The position numbers and the translations under genes were made by a program. The notes under the pieces were generated by a model. The model was not told the DNA's origin. It worked only from the letters and a program-made list of their open reading frames with translations, and ran no database searches. Of a stretch of DNA of 25,078 nucleotides, positions 1-10,154 are shown one piece after another (positions within the stretch are counted from its first letter, which is position 1; each line of letters starts with the position of its first letter). Origin of the DNA: Protostelium mycophagum (Eukaryota > Evosea > Variosea > Protosteliida > Protosteliaceae); contig MZNV01001534.1 in NCBI GenBank assembly GCA_002081555.1, positions 1 to 25,078 of the forward strand, given 5' to 3'.

Positions 1-568
1 GGACGAGGTTCCAGCACAAGTATTACATCATAGTATGAACACATATCAGAGGTTCTCTCTGACATCTGGAAACTGCTGGAGCATTGGTCGGTAAGTAAGG
101 TCGCCGTTGCGGTCGGCCAAGTACGGCAACATCTTAAATGATTCAGCGAATTTTTCTGAGCTCATTCCTCACGAATCATCTGATACAGTGCAACCTGCTA
201 CAAAAAGAATTGAAAACGACTATTATGATGATGACGTATGACGTCGTTGTTTATCTACACCAGCCAGAAATCTTCCTCCTAATAAATTTCGTCTAAAGTT
301 TGCTCTTTCTTCTCACTCTCCTTTCCTTCGTCAACCGCAGTTCTCTCGATCAAGTGTCCAGCGCCTTTAGGAAAACCCCGCGACCGTCGTCTGGGGAAAA
401 ACGGATCTGTTACCTTGGAGAGAACTACACTCCAAATAACACGATTAATTCCCGTAAACATCGCGGTTTGACAACCGTCTCCTCAAGCGGAACCAAAACC
501 AGCTCAGATCTTTGTCCGATCTTTCGCTCATTTCGTTTCTGAACCGTTGAAGGAAAAACACGAGAGGC
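1..568. other. 5' flank, no firm gene
   Basis: No gene can be supported here. One plus-strand frame is open from base 3 and stops at CGG-TAA around 89-94, where the stop overlaps a GTAAGT donor-like sequence, so the first 90 bases could be the end of an exon of a gene lying upstream. A run with TGACGTA and TGACGTC near 225-245 and the A/T-rich stretch at 275-300 lie upstream of the surface-protein gene and may belong to its promoter. No TATA box is convincing. Confidence 0.4.
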
Positions 569-3500
569 ATGCGGGTAGGTTCTTAAACATCTCAGGTCGA
601 GTTCTGATTTAACCAGGTATTCTTTGCAGCCATCTTCTGTGTCGCTCTTGCCACAGCCGATTTATGTGCCACTTCTAAACACTCGGTGTCTCAGAATCTG
701 CCCTTCAATGTGACCGAGCTTCATGTGCAATGGCCCTCGGTTCTTCAGTCATCTGGTGGAGAGCTTGACCTTTCCGTGAAGAGAAACTCTCTCTTCTCTG
801 CTACTTTAAATTTCAGCGTCTCGAGCCGTCTTTCCTTTGAGGTGAGTTCTGAAGAGCCGTTCTCAGCTGACCTGTGAACAGCCCCACGTTCAGATCACAG
901 ACAAAAAGGTGCAAGTGAAGGTCTCTGTCCTTGAGAACTCCCTCAACCCACAAGAGGTCAGACATAGCATGAAATGCATGCACCTAACTTTGGACCAGAT
1001 GAGGGATTGCCCAGCACAACTCAGCATCGCCATCCCACCTTACATCGAGACGATATGCATCAACCACGTGTGCCAGAACCTCAACACTGATACCCGGTCT
1101 TGCCAGACCTGTGACGACTGCGGGAGCAATCACTACTGCACACCCGTCAGCCACGTATGCGCCCGCAAACAGCTCGACGGATCCAAGTGCAGTCATCACA
1201 AGGAATGTTTCTCCAACAGCTGCGATAGACAGTCCAAATTGTGCACCTCTCATGGCCTCTCTCTCGGGACCCAGTGTACCTCCAGCGCCAACTGCTATTC
1301 TGGTAACTGCCAAAACAACGTTTGCTCCAGAAAATCAAAGGACATGAAGTCTTGCACGAAGCACTCCAACTGCCTGTCCGGTATTTGCGACGAGATCACC
1401 CTCACCTGCCTCTCCCGCGAAGGAAAACAACAAAATCTACAACCAGCCATCCCTGATGACCACGACATGGATTCTCTTCAGAATCTCGCCCCCGTCACCG
1501 GCTACGAATTGTTTCACACCGATTCCGGAGTGCTCGATCGCTCAGTCTCCCAGTACTTTGCCGTTCTACAATTCGACTTCAAGAAGCCTGCCATTGTGAT
1601 ACCTCACTCCAGCCGTATCGGCGATCCACTTTGTGTTGTAGATGGACTGGACATCCCCTTCCAAGATCCAGCCGCTTATTATTTTGCCAAGAAGACTTGG
1701 GGCGCCATCCACTCTGATTTCATCCTTGTGACACACAGCCATGGCTGTGGAGCTGCAGAGAAAGCGGACGAACGCAGCTACTGGTTGACAAACACCACTG
1801 TCCCTCTCATCTGGAATGATGCTCACCACACCGTCTTCATCCATTGCAAAGACATCGCTTTCGATCATGTGGCCGATGAAATCACAATCGATTTCGGGCA
1901 CACAGAGGCCAAGAAGAGAGATTTACAATCAGATGGATGTTCCCTCATCAACGTTACCACCATTGATGGTCTTCCAGCTGCCAATTGCAGCGATTCGTTC
2001 GATGATGAGCTGGACGCTCTTCTGGGATTCTTCAATTTAGAGGATGAAGATTTTGTGCAGGAATTGAAGGCATTCTTCCCAGGAATCGGACAATTCGATG
2101 ACGATGACTTTGACCCGCTCAACGACACGGAGCACTACAGAAGAAAGAGGTTTTTCTTCAATCCAATCAAGCTCGTGCAAAAAGTGGCCAAGACGGCCGT
2201 ATCTGCTACCAGGGCAGTGGGAGGTGCTGTTGGAGGTGCAATTGTGGGTGCAACAAAAAAAGTTGGGCAGCTGGTGGCAGCGGTGCCAATCGTTGGACCA
2301 GTCGTTCAGAAGGCTATCGATTCCTTTGGCCAAATCGATCAGACTCTATCTCTTCGACTATCTCCGCAGAAGAATACAGACACTATAAATTTCGGCCGCC
2401 AACTGGGAATATTCTCCCGTACCATACAGAATAAGAACGGAGAAGGCACGATCGGAGTTTTTTGCGTGGATTGTGGAGTCACGGGCAATCTGCGGTTGAA
2501 AGGTCACATCAAATATTCCCTCGCTCAGGCCAAAATGTCAGAGGGAAAGGTGTCTGTCCTCGGAAATATCAGGGCGGAAATGAATATTGGAGTAGAAGTG
2601 ACTGCCACTTATGAGAGAACGGAAAAGAGGGATCTTCTCGCCATACAACCCCCCGGATTCGGAGTACCGGGAGTCTTTGGCATCGGTCCCACACTTGATC
2701 TTGGTGTGACTGTGTCTGTTACCGTGAATGCTATGGGTTACATCAAAGCCGGAGCTACCTTCTCCATCCCGAATTTCGTGGCGAATGTGGATCTATTGGG
2801 TGGACCGATGAGTTCTCAAGGTCTTGTACCTCAGTTTCAGCGCAACTTTGACGCGGGAGGCGAGATCAAGATCGGGGTTACGTTTGGACTTCCCATCGGC
2901 ATCGGTTTCAAATTATTGATCAATCCGATCAACACGAATATTGGTGTTGGCTTGGTGGCTGAGCCCGGTATTGGTGCCCGAGCAAGTTACACCTCTGATG
3001 GCGGGCAGGCATGCGCTGGAGGCGTGGATTGGTCCATAGTGGCATCGAACAGGCTGTATGTGGACGAGTTGAAGATCAAACAATTGGAGCTTTTCAGTTG
3101 GCCAGCAGAAGGGACACCACCTATTGCCTCAGGGTGCACAGATCAAAAGGGAGCACGCAATCTTCCGGCCATCTACAACCAGACCTCCGAGATCATACGC
3201 CCAGACGTCTTCACGTCTACGACAGGGAAATGGGTCGCCGGAGAGACACAAAATTCGTGGTACAGGCGTGACGACACACAGGATCCAAATGAAGATAATT
3301 ATTTCAACGCCAACTTCAACAGTAGCATAGTTAACTTCAATGAGACATTCAATGAGACCATATTGGGTAAGTATCTAATAACAAAATAAAATCTCTTCTG
3401 AAACTTATCTCGACACAGACAATCTCAACCCCCACAATGTCTTTGAGGATTCATTGTTCAAATTTATCAACATTACCACTCGCCAAGACCAATATTATCT

Positions 3501-4294
3501 CGTCTCTGTGGGCGGCAACTTCTACATTGACGACGCCTCTGGGCCCGATTCTATTTTCCTTTCCTATGATGGTGTGGTCTCCAGCGATGCTTACAACAAC
3601 CTCTTCATCTATTACCCTGAAGAGATGACCGTCTACAACGTGTCCAGATTTCGACTGGCGCCCGCATATGCTATTCCAAACACCTCGAACGCCATCAGTT
3701 TGGAAGTGTTCCATTTAGGTAACAGCACGACGAACTTCTATCTGCCCATAGATACTCTGGGAAACCAGTAGCATAGTCTACGACAGGGAAATGGGTCGCC
3801 GGAGAGACACAAAATTCGTGGTACAGGCGTGACCACACACAGGATCCAAATGAAGATAACCCATAGATACTCTGGGAAACATCTATTACACTGTGGCTTG
3901 TAACATCCAAAATCAATTCACAAAGTTGTTCATCGTACGAGATATCGACGAAGGATCGAATGTTCTCATGAGCGAGGCAGTGCGCAATACTGTAACAGGT
4001 ATGAAAGAGTATCACTTCTCGTAAATGACATGTTCAGGTGGTGTGGTCACAAACTGTTCCCTGATTGTCTTCGACACTGCGGAACCTCAGGCGGGGTATG
4101 CGTCTGAGAACTCAAATCAAACGTCAACTACCTCCACCTCCGTATCTACGGCCTCTACCATATTTACAGCCGCCTCTACCAGTACTGTCCCAACAAAAAG
4201 TTCAAAATCCGATCCAGTGATCAGTGGAGTTTCTCTTCTGCAACCCTTTGGCCTTGCTTTCCTCTACGCTGTTTTCATTTCAATAGGAAGTTAA
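569..4294 (+). CDS. Cysteine-rich secreted protein with C-terminal GPI-anchor-type signal
   Basis: Six-exon model: 569-574, 617-841, 882-3366, 3419-3718, 3867-3998, 4038-4294 (1134 aa, all phases consistent). The first intron splits the signal peptide, which reads MRVFFAAIFCVALATADLC after joining. Residues about 115-250 hold repeated C-x5-C-x-S/N-x-C modules like Dickkopf-type or EGF-like cysteine-rich repeats. A following region (KPAIVIPHSS..., W...FILVTHSHGC) resembles the DUF7029-type domain of secreted fungal and protist proteins; this is from memory and unsearched. An RRKR basic site precedes a Gly/Ala-rich stretch, then beta-rich sequence. The tail is Ser/Thr-rich and ends in a hydrophobic segment (LLQPFGLAFLYAVF), as in GPI-anchored proteins. 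A 94-bp insertion with 21-bp direct repeats lies in exon 4. Without the 3719-3866 intron the frame ends at 3771, giving 1022 aa without anchor. Function is unknown; an adhesion or recognition role is inference. Confidence 0.8.
3745..3880 (+). repeat. Self-derived 94-bp insertion flanked by 21-bp direct repeats
   Basis: Bases 3745-3765 and 3860-3880 are identical 21-bp copies (CCCATAGA...GGGAAAC). Between them, 3776-3859 copies 3215-3298 of the same gene with one mismatch in 84, and 3766-3777 copies 3320-3331, so the two source pieces are in swapped order. Removing one repeat plus the insert restores an uninterrupted frame (...DTLGN-IYYTVACN...), which shows that the insert is secondary. The high identity points to a recent event or to an assembly error. 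Confidence 0.9.
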
Positions 4295-5318
4295 ATGACT
4301 GAAAGGGTTTCATTATTTTTTGTGATATAGAATATCTCATAAAGCAAATATATTTACTTTTGTACCGTACAGATTGTTTTCAATTATTTTCAGTTAATTC
4401 ACCTTGTCAAGATGGTCCAGAATTACTGTGTCGAATTTAAGTTAAATGAGCAGACATTTGTAAAATCACAAAAACTGTGTTGTGTTGTTTATTTCATTTC
4501 TTCTCTTCAGTGTGTCCCACTATATGTGTAAATGGCGTTGCCAATTCCGCTCCGGCCGGTGTGATTGTCACAAGTGAACCTGTTGTAGATGCCTTTGTCA
4601 AACAATTTTTTTTCTACTTTTAAATGTAATAATTCCTTTGTTTACGCAAGAATTTGCGGGGGAATATTATTCAATAATATTACCCAGTGGACACGCATTT
4701 GTACATTGCACCATGCAGTTGCCATTTGATAACATCAGCTCCATAGGAAAATCAAAAATATGATAATACCAAAGAACCACCTCACAATATCATGAATAGA
4801 ATATATTGAGGTTATGTTGGTGCTTTATGTCTCACCGTTGATAAGTTATGATAGACGGCAAATTCCTCAAATTGCCATCTTGTGATTACTCCATCCGTGA
4901 GTGACCTCCAGTGAGAATGAACGGCTTGATTGCTCAACAGGCGGAGATAGGGGCGTTTATTGTTCCTAAACTAGGGCTATGTTAGAACACACACATTCAA
5001 TGATCAACTGGAACTTACCTGCAGTGGGTGTTTTGCACGCTTAGTGAGTGGATCTTGACCACATATCTGACCAAAAGTCTTCTTAGATGGCTAACGCTCT
5101 CCCCTCAATGTTTTATCAAGTAGATAAATCAGACCTACAATTGTCATTATTTCGGAAATTTCCTATGGAGCCAAAATACCCGCAAAGGTTCCCACCTTTG
5201 GGGAGAAGTGACCCATCTCACGGTAATTACCGTATTCATATTTGTCGACAATGTGGTATTGCAGACATCTTTGGGGTGATTGCTTGCCATTACCACACAA
5301 GCAACCACAGAGAAAGAG
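4295..5318. other. Intergenic region, about 1 kb
   Basis: A/T-rich spacer between two plus-strand genes. It should hold the 3' UTR of the surface-protein gene and the promoter of the zinc-ribbon gene. A small frame at 4412-4534 (40 aa) has no recognisable content. A strong acceptor-like sequence ends at 4510 (pyrimidine run then CAG), followed by an open frame 4513-4623 with protein-like wording (NGVANSAPAGVIVTSEPVVD), perhaps an orphan or relic exon. One GTTGTAGA copy is at 4582-4589. Nothing else is supported. Confidence 0.5.
4663..4681. repeat. Perfect 9-bp inverted repeat in spacer
   Basis: AATATTATT, a single C, then AATAATATT form a perfect short inverted repeat in the A/T-rich spacer. 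It could fold as a cruciform, but A/T-rich DNA gives such repeats by chance. No gene-end signal depends on it. Confidence 0.6.
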
Positions 5319-5610
5319 ATGCCTAACCCCTCGGGAACACTGACCAGACCTCCTCCAGAAGGAAAGAAAATCCACCAATGGCAGTGCGAATCCTGCCACC
5401 CTGTGCCAAACTGGGCGAAGGGAGATGGAAAATGCAAGTCATGCCACGGACAGGGCAACTTCAACTCTGTAAGTGATGATTTTGATGTGTGATTCTGAAA
5501 ATGCATAGGGACCCTGCAGAAACTGTGAGGGAAGCGGAAAGTGTATGCAATGTGGAGGATCTGGAAAGGTAGAGGATTACATCCCCGCCTGGTGCTGCGC
5601 CATCATCTAA
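5319..5610 (+). CDS. Small CxxCxGxG zinc-ribbon protein with CaaX box
   Basis: Two exons, 5319-5468 and 5509-5610, joined in phase 0 across a 40-nt intron, give 83 aa. Four CxxC pairs are visible: CESC (residues about 25-28), CKSCHGQG (41-48), CRNCEGSG (53-60) and CMQCGGSG. The glycine-containing pairs match the zinc-binding repeats of DnaJ-type chaperones, here without any J domain. The last residues are WCCAII. CAII fits a prenylation CaaX box, and isoleucine at X favours geranylgeranylation, so the product is probably membrane-attached with a second cysteine open to palmitoylation (inference). The start is the first ATG in frame with the cysteine repeats. It converges on the threonyl-tRNA synthetase gene with 108 bp between stops. 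Confidence 0.8.
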
Positions 5611-5612
5611 GC

Positions 5613-5618
5613 AATAAA
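5613..5618 (+). terminator. AATAAA polyadenylation signal candidate
   Basis: AATAAA begins 3 nt after the TAA stop of the zinc-ribbon gene. This is very close, but it is compatible with the tight 108-bp convergent spacing. On the other strand the synthetase stop codon is itself part of an AATAAA (5718-5723). Confidence 0.5.
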
Positions 5619-5718
5619 ACCGACTGTATCTCTCCTCATACAATCATCAGACGTCATGTATCAGTTGCCCGAGTGTTTCATCGTGAAAGAGATCATCAAA
5701 TCATCAACAAAGACCTCT

Positions 5719-8700
5719 TTATTTGTGGTCCTGGACATCTTGCAGGAGCTTGGCGATGAATTCGTCCAGCAGAGGCTTTCCTTGTTGCTTGTTCTCTCTA
5801 TCTCTGACCGAGACAGTCTGGTTCTTCTCTTCTTCTTCTCCCACAACGAGTTGGTAGTTGTACTGGGCCTCTTGGGCCAATCTACAACCCGTCAGAAAAT
5901 TCGGCGGGAAAATGGTCGGAAAATTCGAGGAGATTTCACCTGATCTTCATGTTCATGGTCTTGTCGCTGAGGTCGGTGTCGATGAAGAAGCCGGCGTCGT
6001 GGAACTTTTTCTTGACAACGTTCTCGGCGTAGTCGTTGTACTTTGCGTGGACGGGGACGACCATGATCTGCACAGCTCAGTTTTTGGCATCTACAACGGC
6101 AAGTTGTAGATTGGCATATATATTGTTGCTGGGTTTCTTTTGTTTTTTTATAACGCAGTGTCAGAGCCACTAAAAATAGAAAGTGCACAATTAAATGAGA
6201 CTTACTTGTCTTGGGGACAACCACAGGGGCCACTTTCCTCCAGTGTGCTCGATCAAAATAGCCATGAATCTCTCCACGGATCCCAAAATAGCTCTGTGGA
6301 TCATGACAGGCCTGTCAAACGTCACCATGACACCCCAAATTTCCCCGAAATCTCACCTTGCGGCGGCCTCAGTGCTCTCTTGGTATTCGAGCTGAAATCT
6401 CTGGGGGAGCTGGTAGTCCAATTGGATGGTGGCGCACTGGAAGGATCTCTTCAGAGCGTCAGAGATGTGGATGTCAATCTTAGGGCCGTAGAAGGCACCG
6501 TCTCCTGGGTTTAGCTTCCATTGTTGGCCGGTACGGGCCTTGTACTCGTCAAGAACCTGAGCTATTCAGACAAAGTCAATGATAAAATTTTTGTTTAAAG
6601 AATTCAATTTTTTTTAAAGAATCTAATGATTGAAAAATGAATAAAAATAACCTCAGTGAGAGCCTGCTCAGCCTTGTTCCAGACTTCAATCTCTCCCAAG
6701 TACTTCTCGGGACGAGTGGACAGCTCCATGGTGAAGGTGAATCCGAAGACTCCGTACACGTACTCCATGAATCTCAAGGCTCCGTCGATCTCCTGCTTGA
6801 TCTAGAACTGTCAATTTTCCAAGAATATAATATGATAAGAAGATCACAAAAAATATAACCTGGTCGTTCATGCAAAAGATGTGAGCGTCGTCCTGCTGGA
6901 ATCTGCGAACACGAGTAAGTCCGGTGAGGGCACCAGACAGCTCGTTTCTGTGCAGCACGCCAAAGTCGGCGAATCTGAGAGGCAGCTCTCTGAAAGATCT
7001 AGCGCGGTGTGAAAACATGAGGCAGTGTCCGGGGCAGTTCATCGGCTTCAAAGCGAATGTCTGGTCCTCGCACTTGAATGAAAACATGTTCTCTTGGTAA
7101 TTTTGCCAGTGTCCTGAGGTCTCCCACAACTTGGTGTTGTAGATGTTGGGACTCATGACCTGAAGGGTGAGTACGTGCTGTTGTAGATGGATTTTTCTTT
7201 TGTACACCGAGACAAGGTTGGAATATTTTCGCAACGAAAAATGAAAAATGTGAATTTTACAATATTGTAGATGGCATTGTAGATGCTCAAAAAATCTCAC
7301 CTCTTGGAATCCTCTGTTTCTGTACTCCTCACGGATAAAGTTCATCAGCTTGTTGTAGATGCGAGCACCGTGTGGTAAGAAGAAGCATGACCCGGGGGAA
7401 AGTGGGTGGAAAAAGAATAACTCTTGGGCCTTTCCCAAGACACGATGGTCTCTCTTCGCGGCCATTTCCTGGAATTTTGAGCGTCTACAACGATGTAGAG
7501 GAAGGTACCTGGAAAGCTTGCCATTCCTTCAGCTGGTCGGCCTTGGGGAATGAAATTCCGTAAATTCTCTGGAGGGGCTCCTGGTCAGCCTTTCCTACAG
7601 ATTTTAATCTTCACAAAATAATTTTTCCTCGAAATCACAATTGTAGACACAGTTGTAGAAGGACATATCGTCTTGGAATAACGGACCTTGCCAGTAAGCA
7701 GAGGAGTTCTTGGTGATCAAAAATCCCTTGATTCTGCCGGTGTTGGGGATGTGAGGTCCTTTGCAGGGGTCACACAGAGTTCCAGAGCGGTATACAGTGC
7801 AGGTGGGGTCGACTACCTTCTCGGCCAAAATTCTGCTCTTAAATTGGTTGAACTATAGAGGATCAGAAACATGATCGAAATGTAAATCAGATAGTTTTGG
7901 ATCTGTTGGAAATAAAAAATTCATGTAAAACACCAGAATGTCTGAAGGAGAGTGATGGTGTTTGTAATCAGACATGAATCTGATTACCTTGAACATCTCG
8001 AGAGCCTGCTCTTTGGTGACGGTAAGACGTTCGAAAGATTGCTTCTCAGCGATGATCTTGTTGACCATGGCCTGAATGGCAGGGAAATCCTCAGTGGAGA
8101 TGGCGCCCTCCATGAAGGAATCGTAGTAGAAACCTAACAGGTTACAAAAATGTATATCGTGATGTTGAAATTACCCTCATCCAAGGCAGGACCGGTGCAG
8201 AGTTTGACTCCATAAAGTCTCTCGAGTGCCTCTCCCAAAATGTGAGCGGAAGAGTGCCAGAAAACCTTCTGTCCCTCGGGCTCATCGAATTTGTGGAATT
8301 TGAGAGTGCAGTCCTCCTCTAAAGGTACGAGGACATCGTGGAGTTTGCCGTTGACCTGAGAAAGTAATCAGATTAAGATTTCGAAAATAAGACTTACAGT
8401 GGCGACGATGATGCTGTCGGCGAGACCTCTGGCGATGCCGAGTGCGACCTCCATAGGGGTGGTCTTATTCTTGTTTCCATTGACGGTCTTTCCATCAGGT
8501 AAAGTGATGGTAATGGGCTCATCAGGCATGGCTATCTCTGTCATCAACATTGTTCGTGTAATCAAGACACCAACCTGCTCTCTTGGCATCATTTTCGGCC
8601 TTGATTTGGGCCCATAGAGCTTCACGGTGAGCGATGAATTCAGGAAGAGGTTTAGTCTCGTTTGCAACGGCAGGCTTCTTCTTCTCCTTCTTTGTGGTGT

Positions 8701-8791
8701 TTTGATTCTTGTTGGGGTTCTCTTTTTTGGGAGCCTCCTTCTTTGGTACCTCCTCCTTTGGGACCTCGTTCTTCACCTCTGATTCAGACAT
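5719..8791 (-). CDS. TARS: Threonyl-tRNA synthetase, cytosolic type
   Basis: Charges tRNA-Thr with threonine using ATP. Thirteen exons (transcript order): 8575-8791, 8398-8537, 8175-8355, 7988-8133, 7687-7852, 7509-7594, 7301-7468, 6860-7159, 6652-6801, 6357-6556, 6206-6311, 5940-6067, 5719-5881; total 716 aa with every junction in phase. A Lys/Glu/Pro-rich N-terminal extension (about 1-70) precedes the TGS domain (ITITLPDGK...), then the editing/SAD domain ([16 protein letters not shown]). Class II motif 1 lies in [14 protein letters not shown], motif 2 in [18 protein letters not shown] and [13 protein letters not shown], motif 3 in [15 protein letters not shown]. The zinc ligands of the family are present (Cys of MNCPGH, His of DDAHIF, His of MIHRAI). 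The C-terminal anticodon-binding domain starts near [15 protein letters not shown]. Length and motifs indicate a full, active enzyme. Introns at 5882, 6068, 7160, 7469 and 7595 carry GTTGTAGA copies. Confidence 0.97.
5903..5912 (-). promoter_or_regulatory. E2F-like site in synthetase intron
   Basis: In transcript direction this reads TTTTCCCGCC, a match to the E2F/DP consensus TTTSSCGC. It lies inside the 58-nt intron 5882-5939, which also ends in GTTGTAG. The transcription-factor reading is by resemblance only. Confidence 0.4.
6090..6110. repeat. Intronic hairpin of two opposed GTTGTAGA octamers
   Basis: TCTACAAC (6090-6097) and GTTGTAGA (6103-6110) form an 8-bp perfect stem with a 5-nt loop within the synthetase intron 6068-6205. 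It is one of the few places where the dispersed octamer occurs twice in opposite orientation. Confidence 0.85.
7484..7499. repeat. Near-palindromic octamer pair in a 40-nt intron
   Basis: TCTACAACGATGTAGA lies in the 40-nt synthetase intron 7469-7508 and is a 16-bp palindrome with one mismatch, built on the same octamer. It takes up 40 percent of the intron. Confidence 0.8.
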
Positions 8792-9164
8792 CGCTCTGTG
8801 TATGAGATATGATCACAAGGAGATCCGAGATCAACGCGAAAAAAAGATATCATATCATTTGTCGTTTTCAAAAAACAGATCGGTGTTCGCAGAAGGACAA
8901 CAGGAAATTACATTACCTTCTTTATCTTTTCTAGAGATATTCTCACTCTATTCAGATGAGAAGGATCACCATGTCCTTGTGGTCTCTATATCTAAAAATA
9001 AAAATACCATAATCATTTATATGACATAGAAATTCATAATCTGATTGAAATCATGTTGTGGAAAGAGTGAATCGTCCACGAAGTGTCCTCTTTATTTTGG
9101 CTGTCCTCCTATGATGAACCAAAAAACATCCAACTGAACATTGTTCATCAGTCTGTTGTTTGTG
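8792..9164. other. Intergenic, upstream of threonyl-tRNA synthetase
   Basis: This 373-bp gap separates two minus-strand genes and must contain the synthetase promoter plus the 3' UTR of the upstream gene. It is A/T-rich, with no octamer, E2F-like or TGACGTCA site and no convincing TATA box. Short open frames here have no recognisable content. Confidence 0.5.
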
Positions 9165-9944
9165 TCATGTGTGTATGACATGTCCTTTTGTCATCGTTGC
9201 CACAAATGTTTTCGGTGAGCTTGCAGAAATATTCAAATTTGGTGATTGTGGTGGCGTAATGTTGATGTGATTGAGGGGTGTCGACGTGTGCAATGGGCTG
9301 ACGTCTGTTGAAGTTCGGGAGAAAGAAGTTCGGGAAGCACCTCGCAGCTTGTTGCCTTCCATCTTTTTGCATTCGCACTCCTTTTTCCTCTCCTTCATTT
9401 TCTGAATGCGTTAATCGTTTTATGTATCTCGATGATGATCACCTGATACCAGTGTTGATAGTTTGAAAAGTCTTCTCTGATGATGTAATCCAATTTGTTC
9501 ACATTATCCTTCTTCTGCCGCCGTGGCGCTGTCGCAGGGCCCATCAGAGGAAATGTGAAGTCTATGGGTTTAAATGAAGTCTCTTCTTCGTCCTCATCTA
9601 CAGTTCTTTCGTATTGCTTTGCCTCTTCGTACTGCACGGTCCTCAGCATCTCGATGTCGCTTGGTTCGATTTTAAACGCTGGAGACATGGCGATTGGAGA
9701 TGGAGGACTCTGTATCGATCTTGATGGTGGTCGTTGTGGTGTATGAGGGATCGGTGAGGGACCTAAGATGTGAGAAGGTTTAACACCCTGTAGGCTTACC
9801 ATTATAATCGACGAGACTCTCTGAAGTAGCAGATAATTCAGAGCCTCTTCTGAAGAGGGTTGGAACTATGGTCGATCCGCTAAAGCTCGATCTTCGGTTT
9901 TCATTTGGAAGTCTCTTTACGGCCGTCTTTGGGCCGACATCCAT
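9165..9944 (-). CDS. Uncharacterised Pro/Ser-rich protein
   Basis: Three exons, 9800-9944, 9443-9762 and 9165-9401, joined in phase, give 233 aa starting MDVGPKTAVKRLPNENRR. The middle is proline- and serine-rich with many S/T-P dipeptides (GPSPIPHTPQRPPSRSIQ and following), which are possible proline-directed kinase sites. An acidic stretch (VDEDEEE) follows. The only segment that looks folded is about residues 125-175 (LDYIIREDFSNYQHWYQ then KMKERKKECECKKMEG), a short charged helix. The tail is again Ser/Thr/Pro-rich. No family is recognised. Composition suggests a mostly disordered regulatory or scaffold protein (inference). The start is the first ATG giving an uninterrupted frame. Confidence 0.7.
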
Positions 9945-10154
9945 TTATTTTTCGATGTGTTTATTGCCAAAGGCCGGTGTTTGACGTTATTAATTTTAAG
10001 AAGCTCGCATGAGTCGGGCAGTAAAGACGCTGCCAGGTTGTAATTACTGAAATTCAAAAAGCTAAAATCAGAGGTACAGCTGCAGAAAAGAAATGGTACA
10101 CAGCCGATTGTATTCTTTTCTCTCCTTTGATACGTCACCCTCTCTCCTTTGCGT

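Noticed and set aside
2120-2330. RRKR followed by a hydrophobic, Gly/Ala-rich stretch, reminiscent of a viral fusion protein
   Set aside because: No heptad repeats, no membrane anchor of viral type, no other viral part in the window. Treated as a host surface protein with a possible processing site.
4675-4683. TAATATTAC, the nonamer of circular single-stranded DNA virus origins
   Set aside because: It lies in the arm rather than the loop of the inverted repeat, in A/T-rich spacer, and no replication-protein gene or relic is nearby. Chance match.
5087-5326. Plus-strand frame upstream of the zinc-ribbon gene
   Set aside because: It ends out of frame with the conserved cysteine repeats and has no recognisable content; treated as 5' flank.
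5892-6514. Several overlapping open frames on both strands within the synthetase gene
   Set aside because: They cross real introns and exons of threonyl-tRNA synthetase and have no domain content of their own.
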